The notes under the pieces: model-generated | Databases searched by the model: none | Seen by the model: the letters and a program-made list of their open reading frames with translations, nothing else | What the model was told of the DNA's origin: nothing | Shown here: positions 1 to 11,597 of the stretch, piece by piece | Layout: each line of letters begins with the position of its first letter | Position numbering within the stretch: position 1 is the stretch's first letter | Assembly (NCBI GenBank): GCA_030867875.1 | Contig: JAOWCC010000804.1 | Location: 42,929-106,928 of the forward strand | Direction: 5' to 3' | DNA length: 64,000 nt | From: Actinernus sp. WN-2022 | Lineage: Eukaryota > Cnidaria > Anthozoa > Actiniaria > Actinernidae | Program-made: the position numbers and the translations under genes

Positions 1-97
1 ATAGTTAGTCATTAACACAATTTTTATTTGTTACTTGTATTGTAAAGCGCTTAGAACAGAAATGTATAAGCGCTATATAAATATTATTATTCATTTT
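1..97 (+). mobile_element. 3' tail of an L2-like LINE or its SINE
   Basis: The segment has a GCGCTTAGAACAG stretch, then AAGCGCTATATAAAT, and ends in an ATT microsatellite. The same GCGCTATATAA plus (ATT)n end closes the minus-strand L2-like LINE near 61,800, so this is the 3' end of a related element cut by the window edge. No coding sequence is left. Confidence 0.55.
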
Positions 98-1308
98 CTG
101 TTAGCGTTGAAGCGAAGAGATCGATAGAACATGTTCAGATTTAACGGCTTCTCCTGGCTTTCTCACTGATGAAACTTACCAGAAAACTACCCAGTAATAC
201 ACTTCATCTATTGCTCTACCTAAGGTTTTTTAAAATCGCTTTATTGATAAAATTTGAGCAATCGAATCTATAAACAAATTCATCTCTCTGGACTCAGTCC
301 GTTTGGCCAATATAAAGCATCGTTAGAACAACCCTTGTGTCATATTCGAAGAGCCAATCACAATACGTGACAGTTCAGCGTTTACCAGGGTCTTCTCTCG
401 GAGTATCTGACCGAGAAGATCCTGGTCACGAGGTTGGTTGTCCGCTAGCGCACGTGATCAGAACGTGACAGAAGGTGGCGTGATGTCTCCGGGAAACAAA
501 TCTTTAAACTGTTTCCTCAATGTGTTTAATGTGATACCTAAGTATGTCGTGCACGCGGCTTGTTTTTCCTTCTTCTCTATGACAACCGTATTAGAAATGC
601 ATGCAGGTGTATTTGCTAGGCGATAATAGTAATCATAAATAAATTTAGTATCAGTCCATTACGATTCCGTTGTTACGATTCTTGACAACAATTTTTGAGA
701 AAACGAGTGGAAAATCGTTGCAGTTGCTTTTAGATAATTACTTGACGCGGGCGAGCGGGAAAAAAACATGGTAACGCATGGAACACACAACGGTGAGCTT
801 CAAACACATGTTCATGTCCTACATAATTATTATTATTATACTTTGCTTAGATTCGACAAAATATCAGGGCGAGTTTTGTCGAGCCATGGTTCATTGTTAT
901 CATCCCTATTAAAGTTAGTTTGTGTACATAAAGGAACCATTTCGCGGCTCTGTCGCCAGACGCGCATGTGACACGGCAGTTGTGGCGGGAAAACTCACAA
1001 GCATGTTTGCTGTAATAACAATCGAAGTATATTTAATTTCAAACTGTCTGTGATATCGTGGAATATCATATCAAGACAATATCTTGATAACTTGATATAT
1101 ATAGAATATTACATGGGCGCGCGGAGATACGTACAACATACGTTTTTTATCATCGAGTGATGGAAAAGCATCATATGGAGAGCACGTACGTAGACTGAGC
1201 GTGTATTTTCTGTGGCTCCTGCTCATTGCTTATAATTAGATTTTTGGAAACTTTATGGCCGATTTCCTCTCTACCTAAGAGAAAAGGTACAGGTAGACAG
1301 TAGCTCCA
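98..1308. other. Gene-free AT-rich stretch
   Basis: Only short ORFs without recognisable motifs occur here. A short inverted repeat built on GATATC/CAAGATAT lies around 1,050-1,105. I see no element termini and no exon I can support. Confidence 0.5.
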
Positions 1309-1560
1309 GTAATAATAATAACTTTATTTCAGTGTTATTAAGATAGTAGCATGCAGTTACTCACCACTAAATTGGGAGCACTATAAAATGAATAAATAAA
1401 TAAATAGATAAATAACTAAATAATTCTACCCCCTTTCGACCCTGAGCTAAACTATAAAATTAATATGATTACATAATTTCACATATTCTTCATAATTTTA
1501 CCTTTAATAATATATGATATATATGATAGTTCTAGAGGTACTATTAATAACTACTTTCCC
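1309..1560 (-). mobile_element. Minus-strand LINE 3' tail remnant
   Basis: The stretch starts with (AAT)n AACTTTATTT, the reverse complement of an AAATAAAGTT plus (ATT)n LINE end, and continues into AT-rich 3' UTR-like sequence. No coding part is visible. Confidence 0.35.
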
Positions 1561-2180
1561 CTCCCTATAAATCACAAATGGCGACTAAGCAAGAAGATAT
1601 ACAAAGCCGGTACTCAGGGGCTTTCTGCAAAAATGAACTAGATTTTGACAGTTCTACCGTCGAATTTCAGAGAGTTCCGACCGGATCAGCCGCCCGAACG
1701 CAGGACAGAGTCGGTCTCCGACCAATTATTGCCCGTTTTCTCCGTCGTTCAGCCTAAATCCTAACCCTTCTAAGTTAGGAACCAAGTTTGGAATATCAGA
1801 CGACCTATCCAAAAAATGGTAGAGACGAGGGAGAAACAGATACATACGGCATAAGAAACTAGAAACAAGTCGTACAGGAAAGCAGGCCTACTTCACTGAG
1901 CAGAATAGACTGAGCCTGACAAATAATTCATTGATGGTATCATGCAGCCATGCAGTTATCAACTGTTATCAATGACTTGTTTATATATATAATACGAAAC
2001 ATACGTACTCTCGTCTCTGTCTTGGAAGTAGTTTCGAAACATTATACGGTTTGCAGATTTAGCGGCCTTTTAGTCATCCTATACCGTTAATCGAGGGGGG
2101 GCGTTTAATGGCTCACGGAAACTGGAAATTGGTCTTGTCGTCCCCGGCTGTTTCACAGCATTTACCCAAAGCGTTGAAAT
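1561..2180. other. Gene-free stretch
   Basis: I see no exon or element boundary here. Near 2,085 the words TTAATCGAGGGGGGGCG resemble the direct repeats at 3,060-3,165, which hints at a shared degenerate repeat. Confidence 0.35.
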
Positions 2181-2845
2181 GGGAAGAAGGCTGAACAACC
2201 CCGTGGGTGGGGGGGGGGGGGGGGGGGGGTACTCCTGTTTGTGACGTATTATGTATGTGCCGCCCGGGTGGGTCAGGGTTTTGACGGCTCAGTTTGGGCA
2301 GGTAGGGTCAGGGTTTTGACCTGATTTGGGCAGATCAGGGTCAGGATTGGAGTATAATTTGGGTACAGTCAGGGTCGGGGTTCAGTATTTTTTAGGCAGT
2401 TAGGGTTCAGTTTTTTTTAGCTACTACATTGTATGTCGAAAAAAATACATTCTGTTGCCGCATTTTGATCGCCTGTCCACATGCAAGCACTGAGGTTCCC
2501 TTACATTGTGACGCCGCTAATTCGTACTTCAGTACTTATCTATGTACTCCATCTGCTGATTTGTTTACCCAATACCACGTCCCGACTTGAAATGTTCCGT
2601 ATTTTGCATGCAATCCCGGTACGCGGTATACCGGCCGGGATATATATCCGACCGTGTTTTGAAAACAATTTAAAGAAGGGGCAATAAGGTTTTTTTTTTC
2701 CTAAAAAGGGGTCAATCAGGGTTTTGGAGCTCGGATTGGGTCAAACAGGGTCAGGGTTTGAGTCTCTTGGCCTCACATACATACCCATTTTTCATGTAAG
2801 TACTCCCACCCCCCCACCCCCCCCCCCCCCCCCCCCCCCCGGGTG
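2181..2845. repeat. Element bounded by a 21-G run and a 24-C run
   Basis: The left boundary is GTGGGTGG running into 21 consecutive G (2209-2229) followed by TACTCC; the right boundary is AGTACTCCCACCCCCCA followed by 24 C (2817-2840). The ends are therefore roughly inverted. The interior holds degenerate repeats of GGGTCAGGGTTTTGA. A shorter relative lies in reverse orientation at 26,010-26,445, sharing the TGCCGCYCG word and the tandem interior. It is probably a nonautonomous inverted-repeat element. Confidence 0.5.
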
Positions 2846-3044
2846 AAGAACGAGCTGCTTCGGGTACAAGAGCTATGCAAGCACATGGACTTAATAATCA
2901 CGGACTGTGAGTTGGAAAAAAAGAAACTAATTTCCCTTATCAGCCAAACATAACTTTAATACGGTACTACATATAGGAACATGCCGTAACTTTGTAATAA
3001 AATGCAAGTTGTATGCCATCATCTCTCTTACTGTGCCATATTTA

Positions 3045-3165
3045 TTGGGGGAGGGGAGGGGGGGCGCTTAATCGAGGGGGAGCGCTTATTTCAAATTGTG
3101 TTGCCAAGGGGGGCGCTTAATCGAGGGGGTCGCTTAATCGAGGGTGGGCGCTTAATCGAGGAAAT
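3045..3165 (+). repeat. Degenerate tandem repeat, unit GCGCTTAATCGAGG
   Basis: The word CGCTTAATCGAGG occurs four times in about 110 bp with G-rich spacers of variable length. It reads like a decayed minisatellite or subterminal repeats of an element. Confidence 0.5.
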
Positions 3166-3437
3166 ACGGTATATAGGCACTGAATTATCAACAACAAACA
3201 GTAGGCCATTATGGAATTAATATTCAGAAATGAGGAAGGAGTCGTCAATAAAGGACTATCCTATCGGTAGTAATTGTACGACTACTAATCCTAGCACCAA
3301 CCACCTTAATCTTAGGGTTAGGGTTGGGGTTAAAGGATTAGATCATTATATAGTCATTATGCATGCAAGAAACCATTTTTATCTTATTATCTTTTTATCT
3401 TATTGTTACGGTAGTATATCATTATACATTAACATAT

Positions 3438-4076
3438 GGGCCGCGTCAGGCAAAAAGGGCCCGGACAGCATTCAAGTTAAATTCCTACAATGGTGTTCCT
3501 AATGACAGGTTGAAGATTATATTTGACGAGAAGCGCTACATTTCATTTCTAACAATAAATGTCAGTTTCAAGAAATTGACAACAAAAATCAGGGGTGAAA
3601 TTTACGTGATTTTGATGCAAGGGCCCGATTACAAATATGATCACAAAAATTAGGAATCCTGTCAGAGGAGATGATTTTGATGTATGACATTCATTTATAT
3701 CTGCTGGCATTAAAGAGTAAAAAAATAAATAAGATGAACAAGATGATCACTTTTTGGCCAAAAAATGTATTTTCGGCTGTAGTCATTCTGCTCCCCGTAG
3801 CCCGTAATATGATTTTAGCAATAGTATGTTATACCTTGAAACAATCGTCTGATGATAGAGAATGATTTGCGCCTGCTAAAATTGTGATCAAACCCTTGGG
3901 TAAAATATCGTAAATTTCGTCTTCGATTTCATGAAATCAACACTACTTGTTAGTAGCACAATGTGGCGCTCGCGATGTATATCGTAATCGCACCACAAGT
4001 ACAAAAACATGGTACAATTTCAAAAGACATTTACATGTTATGTCGCCCGGCCGGCCCTTTTTGCCTGACGCGGCCC
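3438..4076. mobile_element. Nonautonomous TIR element (MITE-like), about 640 bp
   Basis: The ends are inverted: GGGCCGCGTCAGGCAAAAAG at 3438 and its complement, CTTTTTGCCTGACGCGGCCC, ending at 4076. Similarity continues a few bases outside (CATATGGGCC versus GGCCCATG). The interior is AT-rich with no plausible protein. The target duplication is not clear, so I do not assign a superfamily. Confidence 0.7.
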
Positions 4077-4154
4077 ATGTTATATCTAGTCACATAATTA
4101 ATAGCACCATAATACATCTGATCAATTGATTTCACATCCCTATCCATTAGAGAA

Positions 4155-4622
4155 GAAAAGCCAAAGCAAAGCAAATGTTCAAGATATTAAATGATAAGGC
4201 ACCAAGTTGCCGTGTAGATCTATTTATAAGGAAATGTGATGTTACTGACTATAACCTTAGGGGGTCCACAATTTAACTGCAGTTGACACTCCCAAACAAT
4301 AAGTTTTTCTTTACAGTGGGGCAGAAGTGTGGAATTCGCAACCTGACTATTTACGGGATTACAATTCCTTCTCTTCTTGTAAGACTAGAATTGCCTATCA
4401 CATCGTTCCTTTACATTGAAGTATTTTAGTGTCTTTTACTATAGTATTTTTAGTATTTTAGATTGTATATCATAATATTAGTTCTCTTAGATAGGGTATT
4501 GTAAATTAGAGTTATTTGAATTTTAGCCGCTGTAAATTGTTGTTAAAAAGATATGAAGTACACGCCCCTTGTGGAAATCAGCTTTCAGTTGACAGGGCTA
4601 AGCGTGTTTAAATAAAGTTTAC
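4155..4622 (+). mobile_element. 5'-truncated LINE, RT C-terminus and 3' UTR
   Basis: Translation from 4175 gives the C-terminal LINE pattern FKILNDKAPS...DVTDYNLRGS, then after a frame change YSGAEVWNS, the typical W-N motif after the reverse transcriptase. The tail has TTAAATAAAGTTTACTACTATTAC. The coding part is broken by stops and a frameshift, so it is a dead 3' fragment of a jockey/CR1-type element. Confidence 0.65.
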
Positions 4623-5019
4623 TACTATTACAAAATCAACCTTATGAATTGGTGGTGTTTGATTGCACAAACATCGTACATGATACTGGTAAACAGATTA
4701 CCTCCAATTGCAAGGTTTCCCCGAGCCTTAAATAACTCTGCAAATCGAGCTGTTTACAAACCGAATCAGTCTATAGTGCGCATGCTCACTGGAAAAGGTA
4801 TTTGCAGGTGCCGATCAACTAATCAGAATTCTGGATGGGATGCCTAGTCGAATGATAACGCTGGATATTTATACTCGTCCCAGGCTCTGTCGCACATTAT
4901 TTGAACTCCACTGGGTAAAGTTAACGTTGGATATACTTTGGGATTGTATCAAGTACAAGGTAAGACAATAATATATGAAATATGGCAAAAGTAAAGCAAA
5001 GGAGAGCAATCTTCCGTAC
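4623..5019. other. Gene-free stretch
   Basis: Short ORFs only; no supported feature. Confidence 0.4.
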
Positions 5020-5121
5020 GGAAATAGATGGCGGCTTCTACTTTTACCCACAATCCTTTACGCGCGAAAAACATTCAATTCGTTATAAAATGTCAATAGA
5101 GCTTTTTTAAATCTGAAAAAT

Positions 5122-5475
5122 AAGCCAGTACAAGTGCTGTTGCCAATACACTGTCATTGAAGAGAACAGATGATTTCTTAACAAGCCAGTACAAGTGCTG
5201 TTTGTTGCCAATACACTGTCATTGAAGAGAACAGAGGATTTCTGTGTTATCTTAATAACAAGCCAGTACAAGTGCTGTTGTCAATACACTGTCATTGAAG
5301 AGAACAGATGATTTCTACGTGTTATCTTAATAACAAGCCAGTACACGTACTGTTGCCAATACACTGTCATTGAAGAGAACAGAGGATTTCTATGTGTTAT
5401 CTTAATAACAAGCCAGTACAAGTGCTGTTTGTTGCCAATACACTGTCATTGAAGAGAACAGAGCATTTCTACGCG
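5122..5475 (+). repeat. Minisatellite, left arm, five units
   Basis: Each unit runs AAGCCAGTACAAGTGCTG ... CCAATACACTGTCATTGAAG ... ATTTCT ... GTTATCTTAATAAC. The first two units lack part of the 3' portion, which explains the unit lengths of 61-77 bp. Confidence 0.85.
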
Positions 5476-6154
5476 TCATTTTGACCGTGTTGGGTTCGCA
5501 AGGAATTGTGTCAAATGTCCAGCCGCCATCTTTTGTTTACCGTCTCGTGGATGATATCAATAGCTAGGCTTAGAAAAGAACTGCAAACGTAAGAATATTA
5601 ATGCATCCTACATCATAAGTAATTATATATATAATACGAAAAAGCCCCTGAAACGCGAAACATAGGGTCTCGAAGAATAACTCGTGGATTTTCAAAAAGC
5701 ATGATTGTGTATGCATATGAACCGTGCGTTAAAATGTGCGTGTTCGATACTCACCAGTTGGATTAACTCGAAATAATCTTTGTCTAAAACCCTACAAAAG
5801 GAAGTGAACCATTAGTTTATACCACCAGTATTTTTAAACGACACTGTAACGGTTCTAAAAAGCAATGGTTACGCTAGCTGAGTGGAGAAAATACAATTAT
5901 TATACGAATTATATTCTTTTTATTCAAATTTATACAGCGAAAATGAACTGATCTCTTAACGATGATACAACAAACAGTTTTCTCCAAGGTACTGACAATT
6001 CCCCCAATTACAGAAATTAAACGGCAAAGAATAGCAGGATGTGTGCGAAGGAAATTTGGTTGTGCGAAATTTGTAATGTCTTTTTAGAAACTTCCAGAAA
6101 AACAAAACAGCTGGTAACGATGGGCACAATCCCTTGCAAAGCTAACACAGTCAA

Positions 6155-6372
6155 AATAACACGTAGAAATCCTCTCTTCTCTTCAATGGAAGTGTATTGG
6201 CAACAGTACTTGTACTGGCTTGTTATTAAGATAACACGTAGAAAGCCTCTCTTCTCTTCAATGGAAGTGTATTGGCAACAGCACTTGTGCTGGCTTGTTA
6301 TTAAGATAACACGTAGAAAGCCTCTCTTCTCTTCAATGGAAGTGTATTGGCAACAGCACTGGCTTGTCTTTA
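6155..6372 (-). repeat. Minisatellite, right arm, three units
   Basis: Three near-identical units of about 74 bp, the reverse complement of the left array. Read forward, the array gives a repetitive open frame with three copies of KITRRKPLFSSMEVYWQQ, which is a consequence of the repeat and not evidence for a protein. Confidence 0.85.
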
Positions 6373-6539
6373 AGATTTAAAAACTCTCTACCGCGATTTG
6401 ATAACGGGTATAAAGTTTTTAACGCGCAAAGGATTGTGGGTAAATGTACAGGCCGCCATCTTTCTCTGTATGGTGTTTTGAATTTTACCAAGTGCTCTGG
6501 TCACTACTTGGAGCATGCATGTTTAACTGTACTTGTCAA

Positions 6540-6705
6540 TTTTAGGATAGGCAGTGGTTAACTCGAAAGCTCTGTGCTACTTTAACCACTGTGCACAATC
6601 TCATTTTCTTCCTCTAAAGTTATCTGTACTTTTTTTTTGCATTCATTTGTAACTTTAAGAAATGTGCAAATAAAGCTAAAGTCTAAAGTCTAAAGTCTAA
6701 AAAAA
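6540..6705 (+). mobile_element. LINE 3' UTR with AAAGTCT tail repeats
   Basis: The segment has GTGGTTAACTCGAAAGC...CTACTTTAACCAC, a conserved inverted repeat also seen in other LINE tails in this window, then CAAATAAAGC and three units of TAAAGTC ending in a short A-run. Only the tail of the element is present. Confidence 0.5.
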
Positions 6706-6769
6706 AACACGAACATGGTGAATACTTTTTTATAATAATCTTACTGGGAACTGAGAAAGACAAGGACAC

Positions 6770-8065
6770 AAGACATATTTAATAAAATGTTGATAAGAAG
6801 ATTGCGTCAAAAGTGTTAGTGAAAAGACTAGAGAAAATACTACCCGAAATAACCCATTTTTACCAAACTGCTTTTGTCAAATGTACCCAATATTTGATGC
6901 AGTTCTATTGATGACCTTTTAATTTCTACAAACGAACTAATTATAAAAAAACACGGAATATTGTGTGCAACCACGACTGGCGCTACTCCTATTTATTATA
7001 GTTTTGGAAACGCTTGCAATCAATCTCAGGAATACTGAATAACGAACTCCAATTTGAAAAGAGATCAAAATCTAAAATGAAGAGCCTATAAGCTCATGCA
7101 TAGCATTTGCCGATTATATCATCTGATTTTTGAATGACAATATGTTCAAGCAAGTAAATCTTATAACGACGAAAAAACTGTGATAATGAGAATGGGATAA
7201 TTCCAAACGGCAACCGTAATCAACGTAAAATCATCAATAAATATATTAGGTGTCTACTTTGATGCTTTCAACACGGTCCCAATATTCACAAAAAAGCATT
7301 AAACATGTGGAAGTGGAAGTCGTATACACTTATTGGTAGGATTCAAGTCGTTAAAACGTTTGCTATACCTAGCCAGCTTAATGCTAACGACCTTATCAAA
7401 GAAGCCAATACCTTGATCTATGATTTTATCTGGAAAGGAAGGCGCGGAACACATTTAAACGTAATTTTGGTCCTAGTCAATAATATTGAAAAAAGCGGCC
7501 TAAAGATATAGAATCGATGCATGATAAATGGCCAAAGAGTAATGTGCATCAAGAAATACTTAGAAACATATAAATCCCCATGGAAAGTTTGTTTAGCTGA
7601 TTCTTACCTTAAAATAATGGGGAGAGGAAATTTCTTGCTACACTAGCTGGACTGAGTTGAGTTTGTTGGTCAGAGGGTTTTTCTCCGGTTTCTCCGGGCT
7701 TCCTCTATCCACAAAAACCAACACGCTAAATTCCAATTCTATCTGTGGTTTAGCCGGTCCCTGACTTTGATCGGCCCCTATATGGTTGTTTCAGGTCCCG
7801 TTAGAAATTCAGAGTTGGACACATAAACTCCATATTTTTACCCCTACTTTTAAAAAGAATATATATATATTTATGTTTAGTCTACTCTCAACAATAAGTC
7901 ACTGGCAAATTCATACGAAGACATCATAAATGAAATTATCTGGAATAACAGATATACTCTTAAGAAAAAGAAATAAATCTATAACTTACAGTCACTTTGT
8001 TCAAAACAAAAAAATATATACAAAATATGGGATATTATTTACCTTATTCATGTCTCATGCCCTCG
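6770..8065 (+). mobile_element. Decayed L1/Tx1-type LINE, split by a SINE
   Basis: Fragments in all forward frames recall L1/Tx1 elements: RLEKILPEI...QTAFVK near 6,825 (RT start), then NMWKWKSYTLIGRIQVVKTF and LIYDFIWKG at 7,300-7,440, SPWKVCL near 7,575, and a last piece around 7,890-7,980 resembling SYEDIINEIIWNNRYTLKK. Multiple stops and deletions separate them. Part of the reverse transcriptase core is missing. A SINE body sits at about 7,641-7,835. Confidence 0.65.
7641..7835 (+). mobile_element. SINE body fragment inside the Tx1-like LINE
   Basis: TGAGTTTGTTGGT, GGTTTTTCTCCGGTTTCTCC and CCACAAAAACCAAC match the body of the fuller SINE at 9,347-9,590 in the same order. The tRNA-like head is missing. 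Confidence 0.6.
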
Positions 8066-8253
8066 TAGGACGAATTCTGATAACAATTGCACCAGAGCGA
8101 GGCCCGTTGTTCCTAAGATCGCAAATTGAAGCCGGTGAGAAATGTCTTAGTTTGTGTCATGCGGCACTGTTGTGTAGTAAGTAAATTAACGTTATTTTCA
8201 ACGCCATCGAGTGTAATTTTTTTATCTTTTCCTGTGACAAGCTGGAACAACTT

Positions 8254-8434
8254 GCCTCGCTCTAATGCCTAATAAGGTCAATATCCAGTAACCATAACCG
8301 CCTCGCTCTAATGCCTTATAAGGTCAATATCCAGTAACCATAACCGCCTCGTTCTAATGCCCTATAAGGTCAATATCCAGTAACCATAACCGCCTCGCTC
8401 TAATGCCTTATAAGGTCAATATCCAGTAACCATA
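8254..8434 (+). repeat. 46-bp tandem repeat, four units
   Basis: Units begin at 8254, 8300, 8346 and 8392 with GCCTCGYTCTAATGCC and contain AAGGTCAATATCCAGTAACC. Spacing is exactly 46 bp with very few differences, so the array is recent. Confidence 0.9.
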
Positions 8435-9340
8435 GCCTTGAAGGCGAGGTAACATGTTCAACTAACACTGGTACTGCTAGCCTATTAACGATATTCGGTA
8501 TTGTTAATGCTATTCCTGCCAATTGGAGATCAGTCATTATAATCAGCATCATTCCAGTGTCATTTTGAGCAATTGTTTTCAGGTTACTTTAGGAGGGGAA
8601 CTGATGAGCTTACAATTATTTCACGAATCAAAAAGTTACAAGTGTGTCCTTAAACAAATACTCCTTGCAATGAGTGCTCGAGGAGGTGAAATAAGTATCC
8701 TGGTATTATGATTGATTAGAAAAATATTCTCTTCCATTTACAGGTGGCTTTGGATACAAAAAAATATAGAGAATTTCAATATAAATTTTTAAATCGTATT
8801 GAGTTTATATGAACAAAAAATCAATTTTGAATTGTTGACTCTTCCATTTGTAAAAATGACAAAGAATCCACTGAGCATTCACTTCATTGTGACGTCACTG
8901 ATCTGAAAAGTCTTTTTATTCTGGCTTAGGAAAATTAATTAAATGTAGCTGATTTAACTGAACAAACGGATGTCATTTTTGGTAAGTTTGATGTAACAAA
9001 GGCCACTTTGCACTGATCAGTCAAATGATACTAATAGACAAATTCTTGCTCGATCAATATAAATTTAGTAATTAATTAAATACAATGCCGTGTATGAAGG
9101 TTTTTTATAGCCATGGTAAAACATACATATATCATTAAAATTTGCATCCGAGAGAACATTAATTACAAAGTTAGATACAAAATAAAGATGGTTGCATTCT
9201 ATAGAGGCTGGCTAGTATCTAAAAAAACATCATCTTAAATTACTGCAAAAGATCTGATAGGCTTTTTCTCATTTGATCTTATTTGTTGAAAAAAAAATCA
9301 CTTTACACCGTATTGCCAACACTAAATTTCACGCACATTT
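8435..9340. other. Gene-free AT-rich stretch
   Basis: No supported exon or element end. The ORFs here are short and unlike any family I know. Confidence 0.45.
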
Positions 9341-9346
9341 GTTCCA

Positions 9347-9590
9347 GGAGCCGGGGTGGTGCAGTGGTTAAGCGCTTCGCCTTTCACTTCTGTAGGCCCA
9401 GGTTCGATTTCCGGACGCGGCGCCATGCATATGCGAGTTGAGTTCGTTGGTATCTCGCCCTTGCTCCGAGGGTTCCTTCTCCGGGTTCTCCAGTTTCTTC
9501 CCTCCGCAAAAACCAATACGCTCGATGTGTGGATTAGCCGGGACTTGGCTATAAACAGTTAAACTCCACTCCCTGACTGCTTAATTGAAA
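9347..9590 (+). mobile_element. tRNA-derived SINE
   Basis: The head has an A-box-like TGGTGCAGTGG (9357-9367) and a B box GGTTCGATTT (9401-9410), 44 bp apart start to start, as in tRNA-derived SINEs. The body follows with TTGAGTTCGTTGG, GGGTTCTCC and CGCAAAAACCAATACG, words that recur at 7,641 and, reversed, at 18,866. The promoter boxes imply transcription by RNA polymerase III. There is no protein product. Confidence 0.75.
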
Positions 9591-10180
9591 GTATTTTCCA
9601 TATTTTCTTTTGAGGCTATATTTTTACACAGTTTGTTAATCATTTGTTATTGATTGTAACCATCCCACATGTGCGCGAGGTTCAGTCGTCAGTTCATATG
9701 AACATCGCTGGTAATAACTGTGTCCGGCCCTAACTGCGACTGTAAAGGTCTTTCACCGTGACACAGTGCCTTTAACAAGGAAACAAATCGACATACTGTT
9801 CTTTCTATTAACCCACTGGTTCAAAATTAACCATGTGGAATTAGCACATAAACACCTAGCATATGCAAAATAGCTGTTCAGTCACTTCAGCGAATCTGGC
9901 TGCCTTGAAAATCGTAAGTAAACGTGAGTCATTCTCCCACTGACCAGTCCGTACTTCCATGCTTGCGAAATAATATTTTATTCTTTTTTTTTTACCTATT
10001 ATTCCGGAATAATTCCGGATTCGTTTATGATGTTTGTCGGTGGCGTTTCATGCATTATCTAACGGAAATGTTTTGGCTGTCGTATAGGAAAATATGCTTT
10101 TGGCAACACGAAAAATTGATGAATATTTGGCATTATCCTATAAATAATATATTTCAGCCATTCAAGAGCTCAGCTTTACT
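9591..10180. other. Gene-free stretch
   Basis: No supported exon; AT-rich with a short T-run near 9,985. Confidence 0.4.
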
Positions 10181-10237
10181 ATGAAATACAGGGCGGTATT
10201 TCATGGTTTTTCTATGAAATACAGGGCGGTATTTCAT
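10181..10237. repeat. Duplicated short palindrome
   Basis: ATGAAATAC-AGGGCG-GTATTTCAT occurs at 10181-10204 and again at 10214-10237. Each copy is a hairpin with a 9-bp stem and a 6-nt loop. Confidence 0.8.
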
Positions 10238-10499
10238 GGCTAGATCAAAGGCAATCAAAATGCAGGAAATTTCGCGTCCTTCCTCAATCAGCCAATACGA
10301 ATTCGACATTTTTAATACATAATTAGTCTGCAGACGCCCGCGGCCGCCACTCGAAATTTGTGTTTTCGGGCGAGAAAATTCGCAGTCAATCGTCCGATAA
10401 GTTGCTTTGTTTTCGTGATAAATTTTCTCGTAAATTTGTTATTTATAAAGGCTCTTTGTATACTAAATAATACAAATTTCTCGTGAAATATTCACGGTT

Positions 10500-10720
10500 A
10501 AGTTCGTCTGCCGAAACAACGACAGGATTCTTGTCCTGGACCCCCAGCGAAGTACGGATTATATGTATTCGATTGTGATTGGCTTTTACAAATGTTCATT
10601 CTTACATGTCTTCTAATTGGCCATTCAACTGTCACCAGCCTCGTGCGATTGTTATGACGGGTATAGTCATGTCAGGAGCCGGTTGAAACTGGTCATTTGC
10701 ATGTGAGTCAGCCTTTCATG
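10500..10720 (+). repeat. Interspersed repeat, copy 1 of 3
   Basis: Shares GATTGGCTTTTAC, GGCCATTCAACTGTCACCAG and TTGAAACTG with 27,695-27,915 (same strand) and 32,565-32,785 (opposite strand). No coding capacity; probably a fragment of a longer element. Confidence 0.65.
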
Positions 10721-11590
10721 GTTTGGGAATTCTAGCCCTAGGTCAGACGAGCTCTTGTTATTTGCCTGTGTTTTAGATTTATGTAAATTTCGGGTTAGGT
10801 TTTGAAGGAATATCACATATTAGTATAACCATACTAGTATTCTATTGCAACATTGCCCAGAATGGCTGGAATATCGATATGCACATCTCATTAACTGCCT
10901 AAATCAGTCACGCGTCAAGCTCATTAACTGCTGAGCGGGAGATTCAAATACAGAGAAAATGGCCGAATCTGCGTCAGGTAGTCTGATAAAATTAGCTACT
11001 GGTGTTTTCCTTTTCATTTTACACAAAAGTCAACATCGGCCTTTTATTAAAGGAACACCAATTGACCCTTAGGTACAGTTCTTTAAAGTCTCCGCTTTAA
11101 AAATCCTACTATGTGTTCTTTCTGAATAAAGGCAACTTTTATTTCAATTTTATATGAAGAAGTCTGAATAGCAAACTTCTTAGTCTTTTTTTCTCGTCAA
11201 GCGCGAAACTTTCAAAAAAGTCAACATCGGCTTCTGGTAGCCCTAGAAATAAACTTTAAAATGATATGTTACTCTTTTAAATTGGTCGGAGAAAACCTGC
11301 TATGTCATTCAATGAAAGAAAACAACTTTACTAAAGCGTGATTCCTGAGCATTTATTATAATTAGAACAACAAATGAACTCCTGCTTGTCATGGAGGTGA
11401 CACATAAGTACTCCCTCTGGGAATAGACAGGGAAGGAGCGCGAAATTTAACTTGATTGGTGGGAAATGCGTTGCTAAGAAACTATGAACTTCTTCCGGTA
11501 GGGCAAGAGTGGTGCATTTGAATTTATCATTACAACGCATCTGCGATCTTGACTGATAAGACATCCGAATACGATGTCCATAAACTAGGA
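10721..11590. other. Gene-free stretch
   Basis: GTCAACATCGGCYT occurs at about 11,027 and 11,219, a hint of a decayed direct repeat. No exon is supported. Confidence 0.4.
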
Positions 11591-11597
11591 CACGGAT

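Larger units (their letters stand above)
5020..6460. mobile_element. Foldback element with minisatellite inverted arms
   Basis: The outer arms match in inverted order: GATGGCGGC...TTTACCCACAATCCTTTRCGCG at 5028-5070 and its complement at 6425-6458. Inside them, the left arm has five direct units of 61-77 bp starting AAGCCAGTACAAG (at 5122, 5183, 5260, 5335, 5410), and the right arm has three units of about 74 bp in the opposite orientation (about 6155-6372). The 680-bp middle has no recognisable gene. A DNA foldback or MITE-like origin fits; an inverted duplication is the alternative. Confidence 0.75.

Noticed and set aside
2085..3165. A single TIR element joining the TTAATCGAGG words at 2,085 and 3,120-3,165
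   Set aside because: The words have the same orientation at both places, so they are direct and not inverted repeats.
5122..5475. Possible CRISPR-like array
   Set aside because: Units are contiguous direct repeats without unique spacers, and the setting is a eukaryotic foldback element.
6039..6380. 113-codon ORF with three repeats of an 18-residue motif
   Set aside because: It is a forward reading of the minisatellite array in the foldback arm; the repeat unit length happens to keep a frame open.
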